Positions 54,187 through 64,000 of a stretch of DNA of 64,000 nucleotides are shown here, piece after piece. Within the stretch, counting starts at the first letter, position 1; the number at the start of each line of letters is the position of its first letter. Source of the DNA: Gelatoporia subvermispora B (Eukaryota; Basidiomycota; Agaricomycetes; Polyporales; Gelatoporiaceae); assembly GCA_000320605.2 (NCBI GenBank), contig KB445800.1:1116056-1180055 (forward strand). Reading direction: 5' to 3'. The notes beneath the pieces are model-generated. The model made no database searches. It saw only the letters and a list, made by a program, of their open reading frames with translations, and was not told where the DNA came from. The position numbers and the translations under genes are program-made.

Positions 54187-57100
54187 GAATGGCCTCCCCT
54201 GCACAGCAGTTACCTCCGGGATGGGCAGCAGAGTGGTGAGCAGACTACCGTCTACGAGTTGCGAGTGGTCTCACGCGTTCGTGTCCCAGGGACCAAACAC
54301 ACCAACGTTATCTGTTCATTGGTGTGTAGATTCCAACTGATACTGCTCAGCGAACTAAAATTTCGCAGAAACTGCTACTGCAAGGACTCAGTGGGAAGCA
54401 CCTGTGGCGAACGGTGCCCCGGTGCCTGCGCAATCCCCCTCCGTCTCCCCGCCGCCTACCGCCCCGCAGCATGGCAAGCGTCGCCAATATGCTGCTGGCC
54501 AGACCCAAGCATACTACGGCGCTGCCGATACGCTCTCTGCGCCTACGTATGGTGCTGCCGCTCCCCAACCACAGCCTCAGGCTCCTGCACAGCTGTTCAC
54601 CCCCGGCCTCGCTGCCGATGGCCAGTTCCAGCAGCAGCAGCAGCAGATACAAGGGCAGCCTCCGTATTATGGAAACGTAGCCCCGCCAGCAGAGCCCGAG
54701 TACATCAACGCACCGGGCTTCGGCCAGCAGCCTGCGATGAACGCGCTTGCGGACCAGTTCGGGCAGATGAACGTCGCGCAAAGGGGCCTGCGGCTGTACA
54801 CGACGAACCTGCTCACGTCCCCGCCCGAGCCCCGCGAACTGCACCGCCCACCGCCGGACATAATTCTCCCGCCTAACGCGTCTGTCTCGCCGTCTCCATA
54901 TGCGAATGCGGACCCGTCGTATCAGCGCTTGACCCTCAATACGATCCCGACATCAAACTCGCTTTTGACCAAGTCCAAGATTCCGCTCGCGCTAGTCATC
55001 ACCCCGTACCGCTCGGTCAAGGAGGGCGACGACCCCGTACCCCTTGTAACAGATACCGTCATTGCGCGGTGTCGGCGTTGCAGGACCTACATCAACCCGT
55101 ATGTGCAGTTCATTGATGGTGGCAACCGGTACGTCGTCCCAGTTAAGTATGTGCCGAGTGGTACTGATAGAGTGTAGCTGGCGATGCTGCATGTGCTCAA
55201 TGTCGAACGAGGTGCCGCAACTATTCGACTGGGACTCGGTCAGGAACCAGCCTGCGGACAGGTGGGCGCGGGCTGAACTGAATCACGCCGTCGTTGAGTT
55301 CGTCGCGCCGACCGAGTATATGATTCGTGCCCCACAGCCTGCGGTGTACATCTTCCTGATTGACGTTAGCCATGCCGCTATTCAGTCCGGCATGGTTGCT
55401 ACGGCCACGCGCACTATCTTGGAGAATCTCGACCGAATCCCGAATGAAGAAAACAGGGCGAAAGTCGCGATCATTGCCTTCGACGTTTCACTCTACTTCT
55501 TCTCTCTTCCAGTCAGTCCCTATCTATCGTACTATACTCTTCGTAATACTCAACAGATGCATACAGCCTGGGTCCTCGGAATCATCCATGCTCGTCGTCT
55601 CAGACATCGACGATGTGTTCCTGCCCAAGCCGACAGATCTTCTAGTCAACCTGACCGAGTCGCGGCCCGCCCTGGAGGCACTTCTTGGACGACTCGGCGA
55701 TATGTTCCAAGACAACCACACTATTGGCAGCGCGCTTGGTCCCGCCCTCCAGGCAGGCTACAAGATGATGGTATGTGTAAGAGCTTCTGAACGCTGGGAT
55801 CACGCTCACGTGATTTGTGATTTGAAGTCAAATATCGGAGGGAAGATTACCGTGCTGTCTGCTAGCCTTCCTACGCATGGCGCTGGTGCGCTCAAGAACA
55901 GAGAGGATCCGAAGATTCTGGGCACGTCCAAGGTCTGTATGATACTGCCCTGAGGATGCTCTCAATTCTTATATCTTGTACACAGGAATCAGGTCTGCTG
56001 CAGGCAGCGTCGCCGTTCTACAAGACATTCGCGATTGAGTGCTCACGAGCGCAGATTTCCGTGGACATGCTCCTCTTTAGCTCTGGGTACCAGGACGTTG
56101 CGACGCTAGGTCTCTATCAATACGCACAAACTCTCTATTTTTCACTGATCACGAGCTTGACAAACTAATAGCATGTCTCCCCCATTACACTGCTGGACAA
56201 ACTCTCTACTACCCGGCGTTCAATGCTGCACGATCCGAGGATGCTATCAAGTTCGCGCATGAGTTTGGAGAAATGCTCGCTATGCCCATCATGCTCGAGG
56301 CAGTCATGCGTGTTCGTGCATCAAAGAGTACGTATCATTATTTGCAACTACTAAGATCACGACTTAATCCCTATATACGATAGACCTGCGCATGTCGTCC
56401 TTCCACGGCAACTTCTTCGTGCGGTCAACGGACTTGCTTGCCATGCCGTCGGTTCCCCAGGACCTGTCATACGCTATCGAGGTCACCATCGAGGACACCA
56501 TCACCGCGCCGTTTGTTGTCTTCCAGACCGCTGTTCTCCACACAACCTGCTATGGCGAGCGCCGGATTCGTGTCGTTACCACCGCGCTCCCCACTACGAG
56601 CAACCTCTCGGACGTGTTCGCGTCTGCTGATCAAGTCGCCATCGCCACGCTACTTGCCAACAAGGCTGTTGAGCGTACACTCACGCACAAGCTGGAGGAC
56701 GCCCGCGACGCGCTTTTCAACAAGCTCGTGGAGATACTGCAGGCCTATAAGGCGAGCATGACCGCTGCTGGCGCCGGTGCAAACGCCCAGCTGGCGGTCT
56801 CGGAGAACCTCAAAATGTTGCCAGTACTTGTCCTAGGTCTGCTCAAGAATGTGAGGATGATTCAGCATGAACGTACACTTCCTTCGCTAACGCACAGGAC
56901 CTCAGGTTGGTATCCGGCAGAGCGCGCAGATACCGCCTGACCTCAGGGCGTATGCGCAAGCACTGCTCACTTCCTTGCCATCCCAGCTGCTCATTCCCTA
57001 CATTCACCCGACATTCTACTCTCTGCACAATATGGCCCCGGAGGTGAGATTGTTTGTGAGAACGCAAATGATGGCAACTGACGTGGGTAATGCAGTGCGG

Positions 57101-57640
57101 AACTGTAGGAGAGCACGGTGTCATAATGCCCTCGCCTCTGCCGCCAACCTCTGAACGGCTCGAGCGTCATGGCTTGTTCCTCATCGAAGACGGGCAGACC
57201 ATTTTCCTATGGGTTGGCCGGGATGCTGTGCCGCAGCTGATCATGGACGTGTTCGGCTTACCGAGCTACGAGGTGCTGCGTGGCGGCAAGGTACGTGGCT
57301 TATTCTCACCTCTTGGAGACGTGGATGCTGACGCTCGGTCCCAGACCACGTTGCCTGTGCTCGACAATGCGTTCTCGCAACGTGTCAACGCAGTCATCCA
57401 AAAGACGCGCGAGATGCGCCGTGGTGTGTATTGGCCGCATCTGTATGTCGTCAAGGAGGACGGCGAGCCGCCATTGCGCCTCTGGGCCCTCAGCTGCCTC
57501 ATCCAGGACCGTGGAGATGTCTCGCCGAGCTACCAGCAATTCATTTCGCAATTGAGGGACAAGGTATGACACATGACATTCTCGGATGACTGAAGATTCA
57601 CGTGTCTGCCCACTTGTAGGTGAACGGATCGAGTTACTAA
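54187..57640 (+). CDS. SEC24: COPII coat protein SEC24
   Basis: Cargo-binding subunit of the COPII coat at ER exit sites, partner of SEC23. The ATG at 54187 gives [16 protein letters not shown]; the intron ending CTGCAAG (about 54394) keeps frame into [16 protein letters not shown] Pro/Gln-rich N-tail follows ([18 protein letters not shown]). The zinc finger has [14 protein letters not shown] and, after an intron, [14 protein letters not shown]. The trunk domain has [20 protein letters not shown], then [20 protein letters not shown] and [16 protein letters not shown]. Next come [20 protein letters not shown], the helical part, and the gelsolin-like end [20 protein letters not shown]. The last exon (VNGSSY) after GTATGA...TTGTAG ends at TAA 57638-57640. 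At least eight introns, no break found. Confidence 0.94.
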
Positions 57641-58090
57641 AGGAAAAGGGACTTTTAGTGTCTGCTAGATTGCAGCCCGTATGAATGTTTTTCGCTTTTG
57701 GTCACGTATAATATATCGTTTTGGATCCCGTTCCCAGTCGCTACCTTCTGTGAGAAACCAACCGCTAATCATTGCAAGACTCCACAGGACTTGGGCTGAA
57801 AGCATACTTGCTCGCTTCAGAAATATAGCTGAGAAGCTACTACCTCGTGTGCCCAGCTTACTGACGTGGACGAGCTCAGCTGACCGGTTGGAGTCAGGGG
57901 AAAAGATGTCAAGACGTAAGGCTGAGTATGTCGTTTCGAGAGCCACTCACTTCTGACCTGCGTAAATGTAGCCAACGTATAACTTTGGCCAATCATCTGC
58001 CGAAGACGGCCAATCCGAGGTTTTTCCGAATGGGCGCTTTACTGTTTGGCAATGAACGGTATCGACTTGACTCCGTGTTCTGCGCAACAT
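57641..58090. other. Intergenic, SEC24 3' flank
   Basis: No gene seen between the SEC24 stop codon and the inverted-repeat element at 58091. Confidence 0.5.
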
Positions 58091-58227
58091 TAGAGCTTAT
58101 TTGCTGGCACCTAGGTGAGCGATTTTCTGAACCCCAAGCGCGCCATCTCCCGCACTTTTGCCGAGAGACAAGTGGAGCTCAATTGGTAATTCAATACTGG
58201 CACCTAGGTGCCAGCAAATAACCTCTA
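58091..58227. mobile_element. MITE-like element with 25 bp TIRs and TA flanks
   Basis: Terminal inverted repeats at 58093-58117 and 58201-58225 match at 24 of 25 positions (only 58096/58222 differ). Each ends inward in the palindrome CACCTAGGTG. The 133 bp element is flanked by TA at 58091-58092 and 58226-58227, the target duplication of Tc1/mariner-type insertions. It has no coding capacity. It lies about 290 bp upstream of the second MFS gene. Confidence 0.75.
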
Positions 58228-58513
58228 TTCAGGTTTTAGGAGCTGTGAATTGGGACTAGACCCATTCAGACCCCGGTATAATATCGGAGAATCATGCTGC
58301 CTGCTAGCTTCTCTCGTGCGCCGCTGCTTAAGCGGGGAACTCCAGAGGCCAATATCGTGGGTTATTTCTCGCTCCAGAATATAAATTAATTTATCAGTAC
58401 ATTGCATATAAGTCGGAGAGCAGTATAAGACTGAGCTCCAGCATCGTACAAGCTACTGAATTTTGCAGTCAACTTGTGCTTTGTTTGTTCATCCATCCCA
58501 CTCCACTGCCAGC
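58228..58513. other. Promoter region of MFS copy 2
   Basis: AT-rich near 58378-58410. TATAAG around 58423-58428, about 90 bp before the ATG, could be a TATA-like site. No gene. Confidence 0.4.
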
Positions 58514-60524
58514 ATGAGCGATCTGGAGGTCATTACACTCCGAACATTTCCATCTCTGCGACTTGATCCAGCTGCACTTCCACATGATCCACCGAACATC
58601 ATTTCTGAGGTAAATGTGTCCGATTTGACAGGGCGACCGGCCACTAAGATCGCGGTGGCGACCAACGACCCGCCGTTCAACGAAAGCCCTCGCGAAGCAA
58701 GAGTCAAAGCCAATGCGCAATTTGCCGCGTTATGCTGGTCGCTGTTCCTGCTTGGTTGGAATGACGGCTGTACTGGACCGCTGTTGCCTCGGATCCAAAG
58801 TGTATACCACGTAGGTTGCATACCTAGTACATGGCCGACCTCATTCAGCGAACACAATGGTGCCGTTAGGTCGGATTTGCTGTTGTCTCCTTGATTTTCG
58901 TCTCCGGCACACTAGTGCGTAGCGAAAATGTCCACCATGTGAAATTGCTGACGGGTGCAATTAGGGCTATGTGTGCGGGGCAGCGGCCAACGTATTCTTA
59001 ACCGACCGACTCGGCCTTGGGAAGGTTTGCCTTCAGTACTGTATTCACCACGTCTGGGCATCTTACCCTACGATAGGTCATGGTGCTAGGTCTGTGATAT
59101 CAATTTCGGTCAGACAAATCTGAGGCGAACGTGTTTCATGGTTCGTAAACAAAGGTTCGGTTGCTTCGGCAATAGCCTTCGCGTTAGAAACATCCGCTCC
59201 GCCCTTTCCTGTGTTTGTGATCGCTTTTGCCTTCCATGGGTTCGGCGGCGCATTGCAGGTGAGCAGTCCTCAGGTGTCTTCTCGAAGTATTCTTGAATGC
59301 CGCGACTAGGACGCCGGGGCCAACGGCTACGTTGCAAGTCTATCCAGCAAAGACGCCGCAACGAAGATGGGTATCTTGCACGCCGTCTACGGTATGTAGT
59401 CGACTGACAGCCCCCCAATCAATTCGCATGCTAACACGGTCTGGTTAGGCCTAGGTGCATTTGTGTCGCCCCTTATCGCCACACAATTCTCACAACTTCA
59501 CCGGTGGTCGTTCCACTACTTGACAAGTCTCGGTATAGCGACCATCAACATAGCTGTCTTGATTGTGGTATTACGCTTCAAGACCCAGGAAGGTGCGTGT
59601 ATCAAGATGTTCTCGGTGGACAACGCTCATGTGTTGGACAGAGTGCTTGCTTGAGATCGGGCAGGTTCCGTCAGAACCTTCTGCGGCTCAAACAAGTCAA
59701 GGAAACAAGTATAAGCAGATATTTCGCTTGAGCGCCGTGCACTACCTAGCACTTTTCCTCACAGTCTACGTCGGTATCGAGTTTACAATTGGAGGTATGT
59801 GTATATGTCCAGAACCCGCGCGTCGCGCTTATTGCTCACTGTGCACGAAAGGTTGGATTGTGACATATTTACAAGACGTCCGTCATGGTGGACCATCATC
59901 CGGCTATGTCTCGTTTGGTTTCTTTGGTGGTGGGGTTAACAAAGGCGCTGTCAAACATGATTAATCTTCATCCCCATCTCTTTTTGCAGGTCTTACTGTC
60001 GGTCGGATTGCATTGCTCTGGCTCAATAAAAAGGTCGGTGAGCGCCGCGTCATATTCTTGTACGCATTCCTTGCGATTGGGTGAGTATTAGCTCCTGTGA
60101 TGAGCCCACAAATCCGCATGTATTCTGACCCGGATCGCTAGCTTGGAACTCGTCATATGGCTAGTCCCTTCATTGATTGGTGGGGCAGTCGCAGTATCTG
60201 TGATCGGTGTGCTCCTTGGTCCCGTATTCCCTATTGCCATGAATCACTCTGGAAGGATTCTGCCCCCGTGGCTGCTTACTGGCGCTATTGGCTGGATTGC
60301 TGGTTTCGGACAGGCAAGCTCAGCTGTTCTACCGTTCCTCACCGGTCTCCTCGCTTCGCGCGAGGGTATCAAAAGTCTCCAGCCTCTGTAAGTCAACACG
60401 AACTCGACTCATCGTTTATCCCCATATACTGAGATATCCATTAATACACAGACTTGTAGCCATGATGGGTGTTATGACAATACTGTGGGCGTTGGTACCT
60501 GGGGAACCACGTCGGTTGGACTGA
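58514..60524 (+). CDS. MFS transporter, copy 2
   Basis: Paralogue of 51729-53785 and the same BSC6/fucose-permease-like group. The ATG at 58514 starts MSDLEVITLRTFPSLRLDPA; TM1 is FAALCWSLFLLGWNDGCTGP then LLPRIQSVYHV. I traced about 11 introns that all keep frame: VGFAVVSLIFVSGTL, GYVCGAAANVFLTDRLGLGK, VMVLG, SVASAIAFALETSAPPFPVF, DAGANGYVASLSSKDAATKM, GLGAFVSPLIATQFSQLHRW, EIGQVPSEPSAAQTSQGNKY, GWIVTYLQDVRHGGPSSGYV, GLTVGRIALLWLNKKVGERR, LELVIWLVPSLIGGAVAVSV, and last LVAMMGVMTILWALVPGEPR ending at TGA 60522-60524. Introns sit at matching places in copy 1. No break found. The central cytoplasmic loop is short and polar as in other MFS proteins. Substrate unknown. Confidence 0.9.
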
Positions 60525-61622
60525 ATCTTGAGATTCTTCTTGTATCACCTTGATCTGCCAGCCTCTTCATGTTGTATGTCACAGAGTCAACCCCACTGGA
60601 TCAGTCGTTGATGCATTCATCTGATGCATCATAACGCAGTATAATCGAAGCACCGAGTGATTTGATTGACCTTCATTTAAAATGAGCCATATATCATACT
60701 TTGAGCGTTGCGACCACCGAATTGTCATGACAACACGTCGACTAAAGGGAACAAATTATTGGAAGATTAGACGGATACATGAGAAGGGTCGTATATATGT
60801 CCCTGACACTCCCATCCGATGAAGTCTCTCCAACGTAATATCTCACACTGTTCTTAAGAATCTGAATGATTAGGATAAAGATGGCGGGATACCGTATGAC
60901 ATCGAGGAGAACTTTCGCATTCAAGCCAGTACATTCCAACGCAATCACATTGACATTCAGTCGTCTCGTTAATCACGTACTGCATTGGTAGCTGGGTAGC
61001 CTTTGTCGTCTTCATCGTTAAAATTAGCTCTGGACATCGAATCTTCATTTGCGCTTATGATATATGATGATATGATCCTCGAGGTAGTGGTGTAATATAC
61101 ACACAAACAGTGAGAAAATCGTGAAATAGACTATGCTCTTGTCATGCCACTGCGCCACACAGCACAGACTCATCAGCACTACGGAGACGGAGTACAGTCA
61201 AAGGGGGGGGGGGGATCAGCTAGAATGGGTACTTCAGCCCAAGAGTTCCCATCAAAGCGATTGCGCCCTGCCGGCACGTATCGAGAGTGATCGTCAACGT
61301 TGGAAAGCCGCCTACAAAAGTGAGCAATTGTGGAGAGGCTACAGTGTACTGGGGCGAGAATATCCCTGTCAGTTTGTTAGGATCGAGGTCGGTAACAACT
61401 TGAATTCACCTTCAACAGATAATCTGTCACGCTCGAGTCGGCACTCCCGGGCCGGCTTGACCTCTATCAGTAACCAGAAGGGCGCGACCGTTGACCAGAC
61501 ATCGCACCTGATCATGACCGCAAGCCTAGGTCGGCATAGCCCTCCATTTCTGGAGCGCATCGGTGGAAATGCCATAGCACTTGTGCAAGTCTCTCTCAAT
61601 TTCCGCGGGACTCCATCAAGAC
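60525..61622. other. Intergenic; G12 homopolymer; possible minus-strand exon
   Basis: A run of 12 G lies at 61203-61214. On the minus strand, 61370-61219 reads as a coherent exon tail (FSPQYTVASPQLLTFVGGFP, then LTITLDTCRQGAIALMGTLG, ending KYPF at a stop) after an acceptor CTGACAG. I could not find a matching complete gene, so it may be a remnant. The plus-strand ORF across 61133-61639 has no motif. Confidence 0.35.
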
Positions 61623-63249
61623 ATGTCTTTGGGAAGTAGCATCATCACCAAGATCGAGGTTCGTACCTCGGAGTGACAGTTGCGGTCCTCGATTGTATTG
61701 AACGACTAATGAAGAGTTGACTATGGCTCGCTAGTACTTTAGGATTCCTCCGCGATGGCTGTTTCTCAGGGTGGAGACGAAGGACGGTCTCGTTGGCTGG
61801 GGAGAAGGGACACTCGAAGGACACACGGAGGCGGTCGAAGGAGCCTACCAAGATCTCGCTGAGAGATTTATTGGATGGGATGCCGATGGGATCCAAGACA
61901 TCTGGCAGCATGCGTATCGTGCACGATTCTACAGAGGAGGTCCTGTTCTTATGGTGGGTAGTTGCCTTCATTATACGTCATGTCCGAGCTGTGAACGCGC
62001 GAATGGTCTAGTCTGCACTGTCTGGCCTCGATATAGCGCTTTGGGACATCAAGGGCAAGAAGTTAGGTGTCCCCGTCTGGCAACTTCTCGGAGGAAAGGT
62101 TCGGGACAGATTGAAGGTCTACGGCTGGATCGGTGGCGACAAACCTCGTGATGTCGTAGAGGGTGCCATGAAACGGGTGCAGCAGGGTTTCACTGCCGTC
62201 AAGATGAATGGAACTGGTGCGTTGCAAGCTTTGGCGTGTGTGCGGATATGTACAAAGCTAGAAGCTGATCATTGCGCGAAGATGCCATTGGCTGGATAGA
62301 CTCGCCTGCACTCCTGGAGGAGACCGTAAATCGCGTCCGCGATGTACGTTCGATAGGCCTGGATGTCGGCATAGACTTCCACGGCAGGGTTCATAAAGGC
62401 ATGGCAAAGCAGTTGGCCAAGCGTCTGGAACCGCTCCAGCCTCTGTTCATTGAAGGCACGTGGTGATGACCTATACCCCCTTCCTTCGAGTATTGAGACA
62501 TCATCAGAACCGCTGTTGGCGACCTTTCCCGCGGAGATCGCTGACCTCTCTCAGACTGTTTCGACGCCTATCGCACTTGGTGAGAGGCTATTCAGTCGGT
62601 TCGACTTTCGGCCGTACTTGGAGGCAAGAGCGATCGATATCGCGCAGCCGGACGTATGTGCATTTAGAGCGGTTGGGATGTGCGCTCATGATGTCGCAGG
62701 TCGCACATTGTGGCGGCATCAGCGAACTGCACCGCATAGCATCGTTGACGGAGATGTATGATGTCGCGTTGGCCCCACATTGCCCACTAGGGCCAATCGC
62801 ACTTGCCGCTTGCATGCAGGTGGATACTGCAGCACCCAATTGTAAGTTGATCCCGTCGATTTCTCAAGAAGAACTCTCATGGATCAATTATTACAGTCTT
62901 CATCCAAGAGATGAGCCTGCAGGTATGTCCACGAGGCTTCGATGTCGGTCGTATCGCGTTCTAATACCGTACGGTCTCTCCAGATGCATTACAATGAAGG
63001 AGCTGACCTCTTGACCTACCTCGTTGATCCTTCAAATTTTGATATCAAGGATGGATACGTCGACATCCTCAATGGTATGTTTACAGCAAGATACACAATG
63101 ACTTGCATGATGACGCTCGTGCAGGACCTGGTCTGGGTATAAATGTGAACGAACAGCTGGTGCGTGAGGTCGCCGCGCGCCATGCAGAAGAGAAGGCCTG
63201 GAGAAACACAGTATGGACTGGCCCTGACGGGTCGCTACGGGAATGGTGA
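61623..63249 (+). CDS. D-galactonate dehydratase-like enolase-superfamily enzyme
   Basis: Mandelate-racemase-subgroup dehydratase, probably converting a sugar acid to its 2-keto-3-deoxy form. Start is provisional: ATG 61623 ([12 protein letters not shown]) is followed by an intron whose phase I could not match to exon 2 ([20 protein letters not shown]). Then [73 protein letters not shown] and [14 protein letters not shown] (across an intron). Metal and catalytic residues of the GalD type are present: VGIDFHGR (Asp, His), PLFIEE (Glu), [10 protein letters not shown] (Glu), and [10 protein letters not shown] (His). One intron (about 62457-62502) uses a GC donor (GCACGT). The end is [20 protein letters not shown], then SLREW at TGA 63247-63249. 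Substrate within the subgroup is not certain. Confidence 0.87.
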
Positions 63250-63335
63250 TAGTTATACAGTATAAGGCCCGATACGGAGCCAAGAACACAAGCAGTTGAC
63301 ACAGTCCAAATGTCTATCAGGACTATATGCGATAG

Positions 63336-64000
63336 TTATGCCTTTGCAGCGTTGGGTACGTCTGGACCACCGATAGTCTTTTTCCCGTGCCTGCCGTAAT
63401 AAGGAACCGTGTTGGGGAGAAGATACCAATCCTTAGAGCGAAGTGCTTCTGGACTGTCAGCGCCACGCAGGCGGCAATGCGCCTCCCAGGCTAGCACTGC
63501 CCAGGCTCTTGCATTCTGAACATCTGCCCATGCTAACAGTAGCTGAGGACACCATGTGGAATAACGCGATCGGCACCCACCAATGCAATTTTGGAACGCG
63601 TCACAATAAAATCCATCCGCGTAACGATCCTTGATACCTTCTAGTTCCATCATCCTCACTGCTACTTTACACTGCAAGCAGCCACTGTTTATTGCTGCTA
63701 TGCGGGGAGTTAGAGGACGAGGACCGACCTTCTTGATGACAACTATTGGTGTTTCGAGAGTGGTTGGGAGCTCGGCGTAGATCCGCGCGATGGTCGCGCG
63801 TCGCGCATCACTCGCTCGTAGCTCCTCCCCAGTCAGCGAGCACACAGAACAAGTGCACTCGAAGTCCCATGCTTCCTTGAACTTCGCCCCGCGGATCGCC
63901 TTTGTCGGGTGGGTGAGAACGTCCAGGTATGATACGCACAACTCCTCTCCCGGCGCAACGTCTCGGACAGCATAGAATCGGATTTGTTGTGTCCGGTCGT
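63336..64000 (-). CDS. SET-domain protein, C-terminal part (cut by window end)
   Basis: The gene enters from beyond 64000; only the end is here. The visible part begins DRTQQIRFYAVRDVAPGEEL then CVSYLDVLT, the last conserved SET strand, followed by the post-SET zinc-binding FECTCSVCS. Introns near 63685-63740 and 63545-63580 join IVVIKK to VAVRMMELEGIKDRYADGFY then CDAFQNCI, and that to AWADVQNARAWAVLAWEAHC. The C-terminus ends GGPDVPNAAKA at TAA 63338-63336. It belongs to the SMYD-like fungal group of lysine methyltransferases. The substrate and the catalytic NH motif lie outside what can be judged. Confidence 0.82.
   Translation of the reverse strand, partial: DRTQQIRFYAVRDVAPGEELCVSYLDVLTHPTKAIRGAKFKEAWDFECTCSVCSLTGEELRASDARRATIARIYAELPTTLETPIVVIKKVGPRPLTPRIAAINSGCLQCKVAVRMMELEGIKDRYADGFYCDAFQNCIGGCRSRYSTWCPQLLLAWADVQNARAWAVLAWEAHCRLRGADSPEALRSKDWYLLPNTVPYYGRHGKKTIGGPDVPNAAKA

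Noticed and set aside
61133..61639. 168-codon ORF on the plus strand
   Set aside because: It runs through the G12 homopolymer, has no motif, and ends in the first exon of the dehydratase gene in another frame.

Overview
The window is nuclear DNA of a filamentous basidiomycete, most likely a wood-decaying agaricomycete. Genes are split by many 45-75 bp GT-AG introns. The gene set combines three family GH10 endoxylanases, an AA9 lytic polysaccharide monooxygenase with a CBM1 tail and a fungal P450, next to conserved eukaryotic housekeeping genes (PP1 phosphatase, SEC24, an SRRM1-type PWI protein, an ELYS-type nucleoporin, mitochondrial ribosomal protein mL59). Gene models here were built by hand from splice sites and protein motifs; internal exon edges are firm where noted and approximate elsewhere.

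Layout. 0-0.7 kb: degenerate tandem repeat of about 60-65 bp units. 0.8-13.2 kb: a segmental duplication. Each block has a P/Q/S/Y-rich gene and a small membrane-segment gene. Block A is 0.79-2.85 kb plus 7.49-8.16 kb; block B is 10.71-13.17 kb. Block A is split by about 4.6 kb carrying a complete P450 gene, and the block B small gene is a pseudogene. A decayed LINE-type reverse transcriptase tail lies at about 9.5-9.9 kb. 14.2-24.9 kb, all minus strand: AA9-CBM1, SRRM1-like PWI/RS protein, PP1 catalytic subunit, split-PH-domain protein. 24.9-28.1 kb: no gene seen. 28.1-31.2 kb, plus: anchored Cys-rich surface-type protein and a DUF1769 protein. 32.0-38.7 kb, plus: three tandem GH10 xylanases. 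40.1-44.8 kb: mL59 (minus) divergent from a large uncharacterised protein (plus). 45.5-51.6 kb: ELYS-type nucleoporin (plus), membrane-anchored AAA-type ATPase (minus), PITH-domain protein (plus). 51.7-60.5 kb: SEC24 flanked by two MFS transporter paralogues pointing away from it, with a 133 bp TA-flanked MITE-like element between SEC24 and the second transporter. 61.6-63.2 kb: D-galactonate dehydratase-like enolase-superfamily enzyme. 63.3 kb to the edge: SET-domain protein, cut by the window end.

Functionally, the xylanases and the AA9 enzyme would act outside the cell on hemicellulose and cellulose, and the sugar-acid dehydratase and MFS transporters could serve use of the products, though that link is inference. 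The most unusual signal is a 2-nucleotide micro-exon, present in the same place in all three GH10 genes just before the catalytic acid/base motif, without which no reading frame can be closed.
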